NCBI GenBank assembly: GCA_946482285.1
Contig: CAMLQK010000001.1
Span: 744,001 to 808,000, forward strand
DNA length: 64,000 nt
DNA from: an uncultured Candidatus Saccharibacteria bacterium
GTDB taxonomy: Bacteria; Patescibacteria; Saccharimonadia; Saccharimonadales; UBA4665
Direction of reading: 5' to 3'
Part shown: piece after piece, positions 36,288 through 44,428 of the stretch
How the letters are laid out: the number at the start of each line of letters is the position of its first letter
Position numbering within the stretch: the first letter of the stretch is position 1
Notes under the pieces: generated by a model
The model's input: only the letters and a program-made list of their open reading frames with translations
Told to the model about the DNA's origin: nothing
Databases searched by the model: none
Position numbers and translations under genes: made by a program

Positions 36288-36341
36288 TTACAGACCCCAA
36301 TGGGGCTCAATAATGATAATGCGTCGCAAAGTTTTAACCAT
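36288..36341 (-). CDS. Leader peptide with four consecutive Ile codons
   Basis: The 17-codon ORF encodes MVKTLRRIIIIEPHWGL; codons 8-11 are ATT ATC ATT ATT. The ATG lies 7 nt after the -10 and has no Shine-Dalgarno site. Downstream, CCCC-ATT-GGGG forms hairpin 1:2; GGGGTCTG can pair with CAGATGCCC (2:3); and the terminator is 3:4. This matches the trp/ilv attenuator layout. Ile starvation would pause the ribosome on the Ile run and favour read-through into the enzyme gene. Read directly; function is inference. Confidence 0.75.
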   Translation of the reverse strand: MVKTLRRIIIIEPHWGL

Positions 36342-36348
36342 AATAGGG

Positions 36349-36377
36349 AGTATGCCAGGTCATTCTGCAGAAATCAA
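36349..36377 (-). promoter_or_regulatory. Promoter for the Ile leader and threonine-dehydratase-like gene
   Basis: On the minus strand TTGATT (36377-36372), 17-bp spacer, TGG-CATACT (36354-36349), then 7 nt to the leader ATG. Confidence 0.75.
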
Positions 36378-36403
36378 CCAGGTTGTTGTGATATTGTAGT
36401 AAT

Positions 36404-37045
36404 ATGGACATGCATCAGGCTGGGCATGAAGCAGAGTGGGCGGGCATTAAAGCGGGCCAGCTAACTTTTTGGCAGCGTATTGCCAGGCATACAAATGGCT
36501 ATATTACCCCGGGGAACATAATAAGTCTTATGGGGCTTTGTCTGGTGCTATATGGGCTACTTGTATTTACGCAGCAGCAATATGCGTATAGTTTTGTTTT
36601 GGTTGGTCTCGGCAGACTCGCTGATGTCCTTGATGGTATGGTGGCGCATCGCACAGGCACTAAAAGTCCTCTCGGAGAAGCACTTGACGCAGGCATCGAC
36701 AAAATAGAGCTTGTTGCAGCGGTGGCAGCATTGGCTGCTGCGCAAGCGATTCCCCTGGGACTGCTGGCCGTAGTTGTGGCCATTAACGTATGTATTGCAC
36801 TTGTGAGCACCCTAGCACGGCTGCGCCGCGTAGCATTGCATCCTGTGCGCACAGGCAAATTGGCAACGTTTATGCTATGGATATCATTAGGGTTATATAT
36901 AGGTTACGCGGCCTTCAATGTTCGTATAATGGAAATCGTTGGGGGCGTGTGTTTGCTGGCGGCGGCCTTAATGAGTGTGGTGGCTTTGTGTAAGTACTCG
37001 CGCCACAGTTTTTCTATGCCAACCGCCCAGGAAAATAACGAGTGA
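36404..37045 (+). CDS. CDP-alcohol phosphatidyltransferase family protein
   Basis: A 213-residue membrane enzyme with about five to six helices. Its active-site motif is DVLDGMVAHR followed by GEALDAGIDK, matching DxxDGxxAR-x8-GxxxDxxxD except that Arg is His. The family joins a CDP-activated lipid to an alcohol (glycerol phosphate, inositol phosphate, serine); the acceptor cannot be told. The ATG lies 6 nt after an extended -10 (TGA-TATTGT, 36392-36397). The gene diverges from the Ile leader. Confidence 0.88.
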   Translation: MDMHQAGHEAEWAGIKAGQLTFWQRIARHTNGYITPGNIISLMGLCLVLYGLLVFTQQQYAYSFVLVGLGRLADVLDGMVAHRTGTKSPLGEALDAGIDKIELVAAVAALAAAQAIPLGLLAVVVAINVCIALVSTLARLRRVALHPVRTGKLATFMLWISLGLYIGYAAFNVRIMEIVGGVCLLAAALMSVVALCKYSRHSFSMPTAQENNE

Positions 37046-37095
37046 CTGCTGGCGCGAACTATATACTCGTTTCGTCATATTTCAATAGTTCATAC

Positions 37096-37124
37096 TTTAC
37101 AGTGGTACGTATTTGATATACAAT
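37096..37124 (+). promoter_or_regulatory. Promoter of tuf
   Basis: TTTACA (37096-37101), 17-bp spacer, TACAAT (37119-37124). The leader is about 70 nt and contains a weak GTCAC/GTGAAC stem followed by six T. Confidence 0.65.
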
Positions 37125-37199
37125 AACTGGGTCACTCGTGTGAACTTTTTTATTAGGTCACGCAGAACAAAACAGTAATTAATAAGGAGTCATCTCTAC

Positions 37200-38384
37200 A
37201 TGGCAGATACATTTGACCGTACCAAGCCGCACCTTAATGTTGGTACGATGGGTCACGTTGACCACGGTAAGACTACATTGACCGCAGCTATTACTGCTGT
37301 GCTCGCTAAGAAACTTCCTAGCGCAGTTAACAAGCCGATCGCTTACGACCAGATCGACAACGCTCCAGAAGAGCGCCAACGTGGTATTACTATCGCAACT
37401 TCCCACCAGGAGTACGAAAGTGAAAAGCGTCACTACGCTCACGTCGACATGCCTGGTCACGCCGACTACGTTAAGAACATGATCACCGGTGCCGCTCAGG
37501 TTGATGGTGCTATCCTTGTTGTGTCTGCAGCCGACGGCCCTATGCCACAAACCCGCGAGCACGTTCTTCTTGCTAAGCAGGTTGGTGTGCCAAAGATCGT
37601 TGTCTTCCTCAACAAGATGGACCTCGCCGACGAAGAACTCGTTGACCTTATCCAAGAAGAAGTTAAAGAACTTCTTGAAAAGAACGGCTTCGACCCTAAC
37701 TGCCCAATCATTCGTGGTTCAGCTGCCAAGGCTCTCGAAGGCGACGCAGCCAACGAAGATGCTGTTATGGAACTTGTTAAAGCTATGGACGAGTACATTC
37801 CACAGCCAGAGCGCGATCTTGACAAGCCATTCCTGATGCCTATTGAGGATGTATTCTCAATCAAGGGTCGTGGTACTGTTGCTACCGGTCGTGTTGAGCA
37901 AGGTGTTGTTAAGATTAACGACCCAGTTGAAATCGTCGGTGTTCGCGACACTAAGTCTTCAGTTGTAACTGGTATCGAAGCTTTCAAGAAGCAGCTCGAT
38001 CAAGGTCAAGCTGGCGACAACGCAGGTGTACTGCTTCGCGGTATCGAGCGCGACGACATTGAGCGCGGTCAGGTTCTTGCCAAGCCGGGTTCAGTAACAC
38101 CACACACTGAGTTCGAATCTGAGGTTTACATCCTTAGCAAGGACGAGGGTGGTCGTCACACTCCTTTCTTCAAGGGTTACAAGCCACAGTTCTACTTCCG
38201 TACAACTGACGTAACCGGTGAAGTTGAATTGCCAGCTGACAAGGAAATGGTCATGCCTGGCGACACTGTAACCTTCAAGGTTAAGTTGCTTGCACCAATC
38301 GCTATGGACCAAGGTCTTCGCTTCGCTATCCGCGAAGGTGGCCGTACCGTAGGCGCCGGTGTTGTTACTAAGATCATCAAATAA
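37200..38384 (+). CDS. tuf: Elongation factor Tu
   Basis: A 394-residue GTPase that delivers aminoacyl-tRNA. G1 [10 protein letters not shown]3 DMPGHADY, G4 NKMD and the G5 region GSAAK are intact; domains II and III are complete to [14 protein letters not shown] lies about 10 nt before the ATG. It is monocistronic, with its own promoter and terminator. Confidence 0.99.
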   Translation: MADTFDRTKPHLNVGTMGHVDHGKTTLTAAITAVLAKKLPSAVNKPIAYDQIDNAPEERQRGITIATSHQEYESEKRHYAHVDMPGHADYVKNMITGAAQVDGAILVVSAADGPMPQTREHVLLAKQVGVPKIVVFLNKMDLADEELVDLIQEEVKELLEKNGFDPNCPIIRGSAAKALEGDAANEDAVMELVKAMDEYIPQPERDLDKPFLMPIEDVFSIKGRGTVATGRVEQGVVKINDPVEIVGVRDTKSSVVTGIEAFKKQLDQGQAGDNAGVLLRGIERDDIERGQVLAKPGSVTPHTEFESEVYILSKDEGGRHTPFFKGYKPQFYFRTTDVTGEVELPADKEMVMPGDTVTFKVKLLAPIAMDQGLRFAIREGGRTVGAGVVTKIIK

Positions 38385-38407
38385 TTGATCTAACAACAAA
38401 CCTCTTA

Positions 38408-38437
38408 ATACCCGGGAGTTATCCCGGGTATTTTTTT
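38408..38437 (+). terminator. Terminator of tuf
   Basis: ATACCCGGGA-GTTA-TCCCGGGTAT, a perfect 10-bp stem, followed by seven T. Confidence 0.92.
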
Positions 38438-38473
38438 ATTGTGGATTTACCTTTCGAACGGTATGCTAATGAC

Positions 38474-39256
38474 ATGATTAATTTTGCTGAGTCTAGCAGC
38501 CTACCCGCTGATCATGTAGAACACCTCATGGATCTTGAATATGAGTATGGGCTTCGTATTCCCGGGGGGATCCTTTCGGTCACGACAGGAGCGCACGATT
38601 TTTATGAATTCTCTCCTGTAGTTGATGTTGTGCCCTGCGGGCTCCCGCGTAAAGAATATAGAGACCAAAGAAGTCCTGTGGCTCACGTAGTATTAGTGTC
38701 ACCCGAGGAAGCACTGTTCGAAGATCTGCCACACGAAAAAACGCACTATGCGCGTAAGCTGGGGAAGCTATCTTTGTGGGTTGCCCATCCAGAGCGGCCA
38801 GAGGAATATGGCAAGGACGCATTTGCTAAGTCTGCAGCTGCATGCAGGGGACTCGACCCAAGATTTAGTGCAATGGATGACAGTGAGGTCGTCGAGCATA
38901 TGCTTGGAGTAGAGGACGCACGCGCCGTAAAAGCGGATCTTCCGGCCAGACAGCTTGGCGATATGATTAATTCGCTCGAGCCTGTTGCTTTTAACCAGGT
39001 TATACGTATGCGCGAGACCTCATATGCTATGACAAAAGAACGGCGCGCACTACTCCGCTCCTCGGCTGCTACACATGTCCAAATCAGAGACGGAGCCATG
39101 GGCTTCACACATGAAATTATTACCACGCCTGCAGTACGCGACTATGCTTTGCGGCGAACACAGGCTCTGGGCGAGGCCATTTTTGGCACCTACTTTCAAG
39201 GAGGGTTCTCTCGCCTGCGGACATTTAGGGCATACACAAGAGAGGGAGAACTGTAA
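38474..39256 (+). CDS. Hypothetical protein, paralogue of the gene at 39.9 kb
   Basis: A 260-residue soluble protein. It aligns by eye with the protein at 39868-40599: both start MIN, have AHDFYxFxPxVD near residue 45, PxAHxV about 25 residues on, PExPEEY-like, and RQxGDM/RAGQIADF, and similar ends. The ATG 38474 is chosen because the paralogue starts at the same residue and because it lies 6 nt after TATGCT (38462-38467); a GTG at 38441 lies inside the tuf terminator region. No known domain. Confidence 0.75.
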   Translation: MINFAESSSLPADHVEHLMDLEYEYGLRIPGGILSVTTGAHDFYEFSPVVDVVPCGLPRKEYRDQRSPVAHVVLVSPEEALFEDLPHEKTHYARKLGKLSLWVAHPERPEEYGKDAFAKSAAACRGLDPRFSAMDDSEVVEHMLGVEDARAVKADLPARQLGDMINSLEPVAFNQVIRMRETSYAMTKERRALLRSSAATHVQIRDGAMGFTHEIITTPAVRDYALRRTQALGEAIFGTYFQGGFSRLRTFRAYTREGEL

Positions 39257-39261
39257 GCTAC

Positions 39262-39837
39262 ATGGAAGAATATAATAATATGCCGATACTATTTTTCCAG
39301 ACTCCTAAGGATTGGGAGGACTGGCTGAGCAAGAATGAACAATCGAATGGCGTATGGGTAAAATTCGCCAAAAAAGCTTCAGGCATTCAGTCCCTGACGT
39401 ATGCCCAGGCACTCGAGCCTGCACTATGCTATGGTTGGATTGACGGCCAAGCAAAGACAGTAGATGAAACGTACTACATGCAAAAATTTACACCCAGACG
39501 GCCAAAGAGTATATGGTCCAAACGTAATATCGGGATCGTAGAACGTCTTATCGCAGAGGGCAAGATGAGGCCCGCCGGCCAAGCTGCAATTGATGCCGCA
39601 AAGGCAGACGGCAGGTGGGACCAGGCGTATGATTCACCTAGTAACATGCAAATCCCAGAAGATTTCCAGGCATTACTTGACGCTCACCCCAAAGCTAAAG
39701 CGTTTTACGGCACGCTCAATAAAACTAACACGTTCGCTATACTGTGGCGCATCCAAACTGCGAAAAAACCTGAGACACGTAGCGCGCGTATAGAGAAGTT
39801 AGTCGCAATGCTTGAGCGTGGCGAAAAGATCCACTAA
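39262..39837 (+). CDS. YdeI/OmpD-associated family protein
   Basis: A 191-residue protein. FFQTPKDWEDWLSKN, GVWVKFAKKASG, LTYAQALEPALCYGWIDGQ, FTPRRPKSIWSKRN and NKTNTFAILWRI are the family hallmarks. The biochemical role of the family is not established. ATG 39280 is an alternative start, just after TATAAT (39271-39276). It sits between two paralogous hypothetical genes. Confidence 0.85.
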   Translation: MEEYNNMPILFFQTPKDWEDWLSKNEQSNGVWVKFAKKASGIQSLTYAQALEPALCYGWIDGQAKTVDETYYMQKFTPRRPKSIWSKRNIGIVERLIAEGKMRPAGQAAIDAAKADGRWDQAYDSPSNMQIPEDFQALLDAHPKAKAFYGTLNKTNTFAILWRIQTAKKPETRSARIEKLVAMLERGEKIH

Positions 39838-39867
39838 AGCAGTTCTTGCTTATGCTAGAATGAATGG

Positions 39868-40599
39868 ATGATTAATGCCGAATTCGTACACCAGCTTACA
39901 CCAGAGCAAATAGAATACTTTGACCAGCTAGAGCCAGCGTACAGCATAGCACTCGATAGGTCGAGCGAGTTAATTGTCACACCAGAAGCACATGACTTTT
40001 ATGGCTTTACGCCTCGCGTTGATACTACGCCGGGCCGTCTGGCGTTAGCTGAAACTACGCAGCCATTGGCGCATATAGTTTTTGCCGCTCCTACAGAATT
40101 CGGGCCAACAAAGCTGTTGCTAAAGGATCTGTTTTACGATGTCTCTCCTCCGGCATGTCGCTTTGCGCTTACTGTACCGCAGACCCCCGAAGAATACATG
40201 CAGCTGGGCCACGCAGATTACTGCAAAGCAATGAGAGCAAGCGATTGGCGCAGCCGAAGCGACCAGCAAATCCTAGCAGATATGGAGCCAGCTGTGCGTA
40301 CTGCCATGGATGCAGAGCTACGTGCCGGACAAATTGCTGACTTTGTGCATATGCTCGCTCCACAGCTTGGACCGCGTCTGGTACAGCTGCGCGAGCAGTC
40401 ATTCGCGAAGAACCCGGGCAGACAGCAGTTGCTTGATAGGCAGGGCATGGCACTGACAGTCATCAATAGCGGTGGGGCAGAAACGTTTGAGGCGATGCCT
40501 AAGGCAGTAAAATACGGCATGAAGCGGGCAGAGGATATATGTCGACAGGTATTTAGGGTATTCTGTGGTAGCGAACATGACTTCTTGCTAAAGCTATAG
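39868..40599 (+). CDS. Hypothetical protein, paralogue of the gene at 38.5 kb
   Basis: A 243-residue soluble protein; shared motifs are EAHDFYGFTPRVD, PLAHIVFAAP, TPEEYMQLG and RAGQIADFVHM. The ATG lies 6 nt after an extended -10 (TGC-TAGAAT, 39856-39861), without a Shine-Dalgarno site. The two paralogues flank the YdeI-like gene. No known domain recognised. Confidence 0.75.
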   Translation: MINAEFVHQLTPEQIEYFDQLEPAYSIALDRSSELIVTPEAHDFYGFTPRVDTTPGRLALAETTQPLAHIVFAAPTEFGPTKLLLKDLFYDVSPPACRFALTVPQTPEEYMQLGHADYCKAMRASDWRSRSDQQILADMEPAVRTAMDAELRAGQIADFVHMLAPQLGPRLVQLREQSFAKNPGRQQLLDRQGMALTVINSGGAETFEAMPKAVKYGMKRAEDICRQVFRVFCGSEHDFLLKL

Positions 40600-40732
40600 C
40601 CCTGGGCCACTGTCCTTGAAATAACAACACATCTGTTATATAATGCCAAGCATATCAATAATTATGTCGAGAACTCGGTTGTCCATATAGAGTCAGCAGA
40701 GGTTACGGCATCGCACATAGGAGTTTTTACCA

Positions 40733-41059
40733 ATGGTAGACGCAAAAAAAGATCAGAAACAGCGGATTCGTATCCGTCTTAAGGCATATGACCACAAGGT
40801 TATTGACCAAGCTGCAAAGCAGATTGTAGACACTGCCCTTCGTACCGGCGCCACTATTGCTGGCCCAATCCCATTGCCAACAGACCGCAGTACTTTTACG
40901 GTTATCAAGAGCCCTCACGTATACAAAAAAGGTCGTGAGCAATTTGAAATGCGCGTTCACAAGCGCCTTATCGACGTAACAGAGCCAACTCCAAAGACTA
41001 TCGACTCACTGATGAACTTATCTTTGCCAGCAGGCTGCGACGTCGAAATCAAGATGTAG
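40733..41059 (+). CDS. rpsJ: Ribosomal protein uS10
   Basis: A 108-residue protein: [53 protein letters not shown] lies about 10 nt before the ATG, and TATAAT at 40639-40644 is a likely -10. It is separated from rplC by 2.75 kb and its own terminator, unlike the usual S10 operon in which it is the first gene. Confidence 0.98.
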   Translation: MVDAKKDQKQRIRIRLKAYDHKVIDQAAKQIVDTALRTGATIAGPIPLPTDRSTFTVIKSPHVYKKGREQFEMRVHKRLIDVTEPTPKTIDSLMNLSLPAGCDVEIKM

Positions 41060-41074
41060 TCAGCCATTTTGAAT

Positions 41075-41109
41075 AAAAAAATATCGTCTGATACAGGCGA
41101 TATTTTTTT
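41075..41109 (+). terminator. Terminator of rpsJ
   Basis: ATATCGTC (41081-41088) pairs with GGCGATAT (41096-41103) with one wobble, followed by seven T and preceded by an A-run. Confidence 0.85.
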
Positions 41110-41118
41110 AGGAGTATT

Positions 41119-41664
41119 ATGAGAATTACTGAAGTAACTACAACTGAATTTACACCTGAGGAATGGCAGACTCTAACTCCAGTCAATATGCATAGGATTG
41201 TGCGTGCAACTACGGATCTGCTTGAACTGGCCGAGATGCCTCGCGAACTTGCTGTGTATAGTGATTCGTATGACAAGGTGATTCCTGGGGACGAGACACT
41301 CGCACAGAGTGTTACGTTTACTAAAAATACATCGAGTCCGGAGCAGGAATATGCGTGTAGATCCAGGCTTCATACCGACCTGAGTTTTATCGATGAAGTA
41401 TCTTATGACTTATGGAAACCCGAACGTGAGGGCTTTTGCACGTCGTGGGCAATTGCAATTCGTGGCATAAAGAGTACTTTCTGGCCAAATGGGGCAGTGC
41501 AGCTTGTACCGGCTACTCGGTTTTGCCATACAACGCCTATTAACCGCACCGCTGCAATGATTCAAAAGATGGCGATTGGTCAAAAAACACATGGCATTGT
41601 ACGTGAGCAGAAGTGGGTACGTGATGGCAGGGAGTGGGCGCCACCGCTTCCCGAGGAGTATTAA
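41119..41664 (+). CDS. Hypothetical protein
   Basis: A 181-residue soluble protein with no membrane segment. AGGAG lies about 5 nt before the ATG. It follows the rpsJ terminator by 9 nt and may depend on read-through. No domain recognised; it has several Trp and Cys residues and a central SYDLWKPEREGFCTSWAIAI strand-like stretch. Confidence 0.65.
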   Translation: MRITEVTTTEFTPEEWQTLTPVNMHRIVRATTDLLELAEMPRELAVYSDSYDKVIPGDETLAQSVTFTKNTSSPEQEYACRSRLHTDLSFIDEVSYDLWKPEREGFCTSWAIAIRGIKSTFWPNGAVQLVPATRFCHTTPINRTAAMIQKMAIGQKTHGIVREQKWVRDGREWAPPLPEEY

Positions 41665-41695
41665 ATCGACCTTAACACACTATATGTGTAGAAAA

Positions 41696-41724
41696 TTGAC
41701 GGGTCTGCAACTAAGGCCTATTAT
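41696..41724 (+). promoter_or_regulatory. Promoter of the small gene at 41.8 kb
   Basis: TTGACG (41696-41701), 17-bp spacer, TATTAT (41719-41724). Confidence 0.7.
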
Positions 41725-41771
41725 TGTTCAGGACTACAAAATCCACTTGTAACTTATGAGCACAGAAGCAG

Positions 41772-41799
41772 CCGTCCTATCTGTGGTAGGGCGGTTTTT
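41772..41799 (+). terminator. Terminator-like hairpin upstream of the 41.8-kb gene
   Basis: CCGTCCTA (41772-41779) pairs with TAGGGCGG (41787-41794) including one wobble, then five T. It lies between the promoter and a Shine-Dalgarno-preceded start, so it could be an attenuator. Confidence 0.6.
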
Positions 41800-41812
41800 A
41801 GTGCGGAGAAAT

Positions 41813-42154
41813 ATGATGAAAAATTTAGAAGTAGCATCTGATTGCCGAAACCAACGCATTACGCGTTCGGACGTTTTGAATGCTGTTAACGCAAATAACC
41901 CCGACGCCGATGAATTAGGCGCTGCATACTTGCGGCAACAATTTCCGCCCAGAAGTACGAGTCAAGCATACTTCGCTCTGTTGCACGCGGCTTCCGGCAT
42001 TGACTACGGCAAAAAGCACGAAGCGGTAGTCGATTTTGATAGGACAGTAGTAGACATTACGGTTGAAGAGCAGCGTGAAGCATATGAACAAGCAGTATAC
42101 GAGCTTGATCTGGCTGCCAAGGGTGTTTACTTGTCAAGTAATTTGTCGGCATAA
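41813..42154 (+). CDS. Small hypothetical protein
   Basis: A 113-residue soluble protein, rich in Ala and Asp. The start at 41813 (or 41816) has GGAG about 5 nt upstream; the frame is open back to ATG 41756, but that stretch encodes the terminator-like hairpin. No family recognised. Confidence 0.6.
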   Translation: MMKNLEVASDCRNQRITRSDVLNAVNANNPDADELGAAYLRQQFPPRSTSQAYFALLHAASGIDYGKKHEAVVDFDRTVVDITVEEQREAYEQAVYELDLAAKGVYLSSNLSA

Positions 42155-42196
42155 TTTCGCTTGTAAATCACAGCGTAAGCATTTACTATTTACCTA

Positions 42197-42460
42197 ATGC
42201 CAAAGAAAAACAAACAAAAAACGTCAGATCAGGATGGAGTTTTTCTGCTTAAGCTGATGCTGTACGCCTTGCTTGGCTCGCTCTGGCTCAAAACATCTTA
42301 CGGAACATTGAGCGTACCAATCCCATTTGGCCTTGTCGTGGGCTTACTATTTGCCTTGCACGAGCATTTTCAAATCGACCGAAAGATAGAGATTGCCGTA
42401 CTTGTTGTTGCTATGCTTATTGGCTATGTTGCTCCGTTTGGCCTGTATATCAGCTTCTAG
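42197..42460 (+). CDS. Small membrane protein
   Basis: An 87-residue protein: a Lys-rich start (PKKNKQKTSDQ), then about three hydrophobic segments (LLKLMLYALLGSLWLK, FGLVVGLLFAL, IAVLVVAMLIGYVAPFGLYI). Its stop overlaps that of the convergent gene by 4 bases. Function unknown. Confidence 0.6.
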   Translation: MPKKNKQKTSDQDGVFLLKLMLYALLGSLWLKTSYGTLSVPIPFGLVVGLLFALHEHFQIDRKIEIAVLVVAMLIGYVAPFGLYISF

Positions 42461-43494
42461 GCCAGGCGCTGTACCTGCCTGTCTGCAGCGCGCTTAAGAC
42501 TAATAATGAGTCTACCAAATTCCCACAACAGATCCATGTGTGACAGGCTCTGCTCAATTGGAGCTCCGGCGGCATCCAGGCGGATTTGTTTTGTGGTAGG
42601 TGGTTTGCCAAGTAAGATATCGTGCCAACTGCGGTAAGTATGCGGATTACTTGTGATAAGTAGGGCAGATGCTTGGTATGACTCTGGTAGCTGTGCTTCC
42701 CAATCGTTATAGCAGCTGCTGCCAGTAGGACGGGCATTCTGCAGGGGCAGTTCTGCGCCTAAGTAGCGGCGTATTATTGCGGGTGAGTCGAGCACCTTAA
42801 AAACCTGGCCGCCGACCTCGAAGAGTTCGTACTGTGTTGTGACTGCTGGAAGTTTGGGATGTAGGCTGACTGCTTCTGGGCGCTGTTGCGTGCCATAGTG
42901 TTCTAGGCGATCTCCATATCGGTCCAGTAACGCCAGGACGCCTACATGGTGTTCAGTAGCAAAGCTGCCCTTAAAGGGCGCATGCGAGTTTTCCTTGGCA
43001 AGCTCTGCCGTTACCCAATCGCGGCCCCAGCTATTGAGTCTGGGCAGTGCCTCCTGTGCAATCTGCTCCAGCCTGCCTGCCTCATCATCTTGTGGTTTGC
43101 GGAAGCGCTGGCCGCCGAACAAAACTACTTCACCAAATGATATGCCTTGGTTTTGCATGTCCTCCAGGTAGGACAACCGGTAGTCATATACCTTCTTTAT
43201 GCCACCATCGACAAGTGCGTGCATGTATTGGTCAGATTTTGGCGGGACTTCATTAATAAGCCCGATACTTGCAAATGTCTCCACGGATGCAGCATCTTTG
43301 TACGATTCCTCTGCCAGGCTCGGGTCAATAGCATTAAGCTCGTGGAGCCAATGGTTTAGTGCGTATTCTGCTGCCGAGTCAAGTACTCGGTCTGCCTCAA
43401 GCGGAATGCCTATGTCCTTAAAAGTATCATAGAATGCGTCTTGGTCGAGTATTGGCAGTTGGTTATGGGGTGAGTGGTGCGGTTTTGTAAACAT
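42457..43494 (-). CDS. Hypothetical protein
   Basis: A 345-residue protein without a membrane segment. ALLITSNPHTYRSWHDIL is faintly like the DUF218/YdcF motif, but the assignment is not supported otherwise. On the minus strand the ATG lies 6 nt after TATACT (43506-43501), with no Shine-Dalgarno site, another leaderless-type start. Confidence 0.7.
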   Translation of the reverse strand: MFTKPHHSPHNQLPILDQDAFYDTFKDIGIPLEADRVLDSAAEYALNHWLHELNAIDPSLAEESYKDAASVETFASIGLINEVPPKSDQYMHALVDGGIKKVYDYRLSYLEDMQNQGISFGEVVLFGGQRFRKPQDDEAGRLEQIAQEALPRLNSWGRDWVTAELAKENSHAPFKGSFATEHHVGVLALLDRYGDRLEHYGTQQRPEAVSLHPKLPAVTTQYELFEVGGQVFKVLDSPAIIRRYLGAELPLQNARPTGSSCYNDWEAQLPESYQASALLITSNPHTYRSWHDILLGKPPTTKQIRLDAAGAPIEQSLSHMDLLWEFGRLIISLKRAADRQVQRLA

Positions 43495-43618
43495 TTGACC
43501 AGTATAAAATGCTTCGTCTGCTTAGCAAAGACATCATATAACGCACATGCTTGCTTTCGAGAGGCCACAACGCGGCCAAGTGCTCGGGAGCGCTATGTGG
43601 TGTAGAATAGTCTACATA

Positions 43619-43648
43619 TTGACAGTAGTAGCAGTTTAATGGTACACT
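43619..43648 (+). promoter_or_regulatory. Promoter of the rplC ribosomal operon
   Basis: Consensus TTGACA (43619-43624), 18-bp spacer, TGG-TACACT (43643-43648). The stretch 43495-43810 holds no gene; it carries this promoter and a leader of about 155 nt with an attenuator-like hairpin. Confidence 0.85.
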
Positions 43649-43716
43649 GTAACGGTATCAATAAATTCCTGTACTTGGTTATTTGGGAAGGTCTGCTCTA
43701 TAACAAGGGTGGAAAC

Positions 43717-43737
43717 CGCTCGGAGCCGAGCGTTTTT
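43717..43737 (+). terminator. Terminator-like hairpin in the rplC leader
   Basis: CGCTCG-GAGC-CGAGCG, a perfect 6-bp GC-rich stem, followed by five T, about 75 nt before rplC and downstream of the promoter. It must be read through for the operon to be expressed, so it is probably an attenuator. Confidence 0.75.
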
Positions 43738-43810
43738 ATGCTTCTGGCATAGGAACGAACGAGGCGGCAGGTAAGTAGGTGGAGCGACCAAGCGCTTACC
43801 CGGAGAAACT

Positions 43811-44428
43811 ATGAAAGCACTCATCACCCGAAAGGTTGGTATGACCAGTACTATCGCCGACGATGGTACCGTTCAGGCTATCACCTTGCTTTCCACTAGT
43901 CCTTGCGTCATTACGCAAGTCAAGACCGACGACACAGACGGCTACAAAGCTGTTCAGGTCGGTTTTGAGGAAGCTAAAGAACAAAACGTGGCCAAAGCAC
44001 AGCAAGGTCACTTTAAAGCCGCCGGCACAATGCCAAAGATTATTCGTGAGTTCCGCGTGGACGAGATCACTGAAGACCTCAAGGTTGGTGAAACCATCAA
44101 TCCAGAGGTCTTTTCAGTTGGCGATGAAATCGATGTGACTGGTACGAGCAAAGGTAAGGGTTGGGCTGGTACTATTAAGCGCCACAACTTCCACCGCGGT
44201 CGCAAGACCCATGGTGGCCGTTCTTACCGCCGTCCAGGTTCTATCGGTTCTATGTACCCACAGCGCATCTTCAAGGGTAAGAAAATGGCAGGCCAAATGG
44301 GTCACGAACAGGTAACTGTTAAGAACCTGAAGGTTGCTTTGGTCGACACAGAAAACGGCGTTATCGGCGTTACTGGTGCTGTACCTGGTCCGCGCAAGGG
44401 CATCGTCATCATCAAGGAGGCGAAATAA
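43811..44428 (+). CDS. rplC: Ribosomal protein uL3
   Basis: A 205-residue 50S protein: MKALITRKVGMTSTIADDG and HGGRSYRRPGSIGSMYPQ. GGAG lies 5 nt before the ATG. It is the first gene of the main ribosomal operon here, since rpsJ is elsewhere. It overlaps rplD by one base. Confidence 0.98.
   Translation: MKALITRKVGMTSTIADDGTVQAITLLSTSPCVITQVKTDDTDGYKAVQVGFEEAKEQNVAKAQQGHFKAAGTMPKIIREFRVDEITEDLKVGETINPEVFSVGDEIDVTGTSKGKGWAGTIKRHNFHRGRKTHGGRSYRRPGSIGSMYPQRIFKGKKMAGQMGHEQVTVKNLKVALVDTENGVIGVTGAVPGPRKGIVIIKEAK

Noticed and set aside
43655..43737. A full T-box riboswitch in the rplC leader
   Set aside because: Only the short AGGGTGG-like motif is present; about 80 nt before the terminator is too short for the usual stem I and specifier loop, and rplC is not a typical T-box target.
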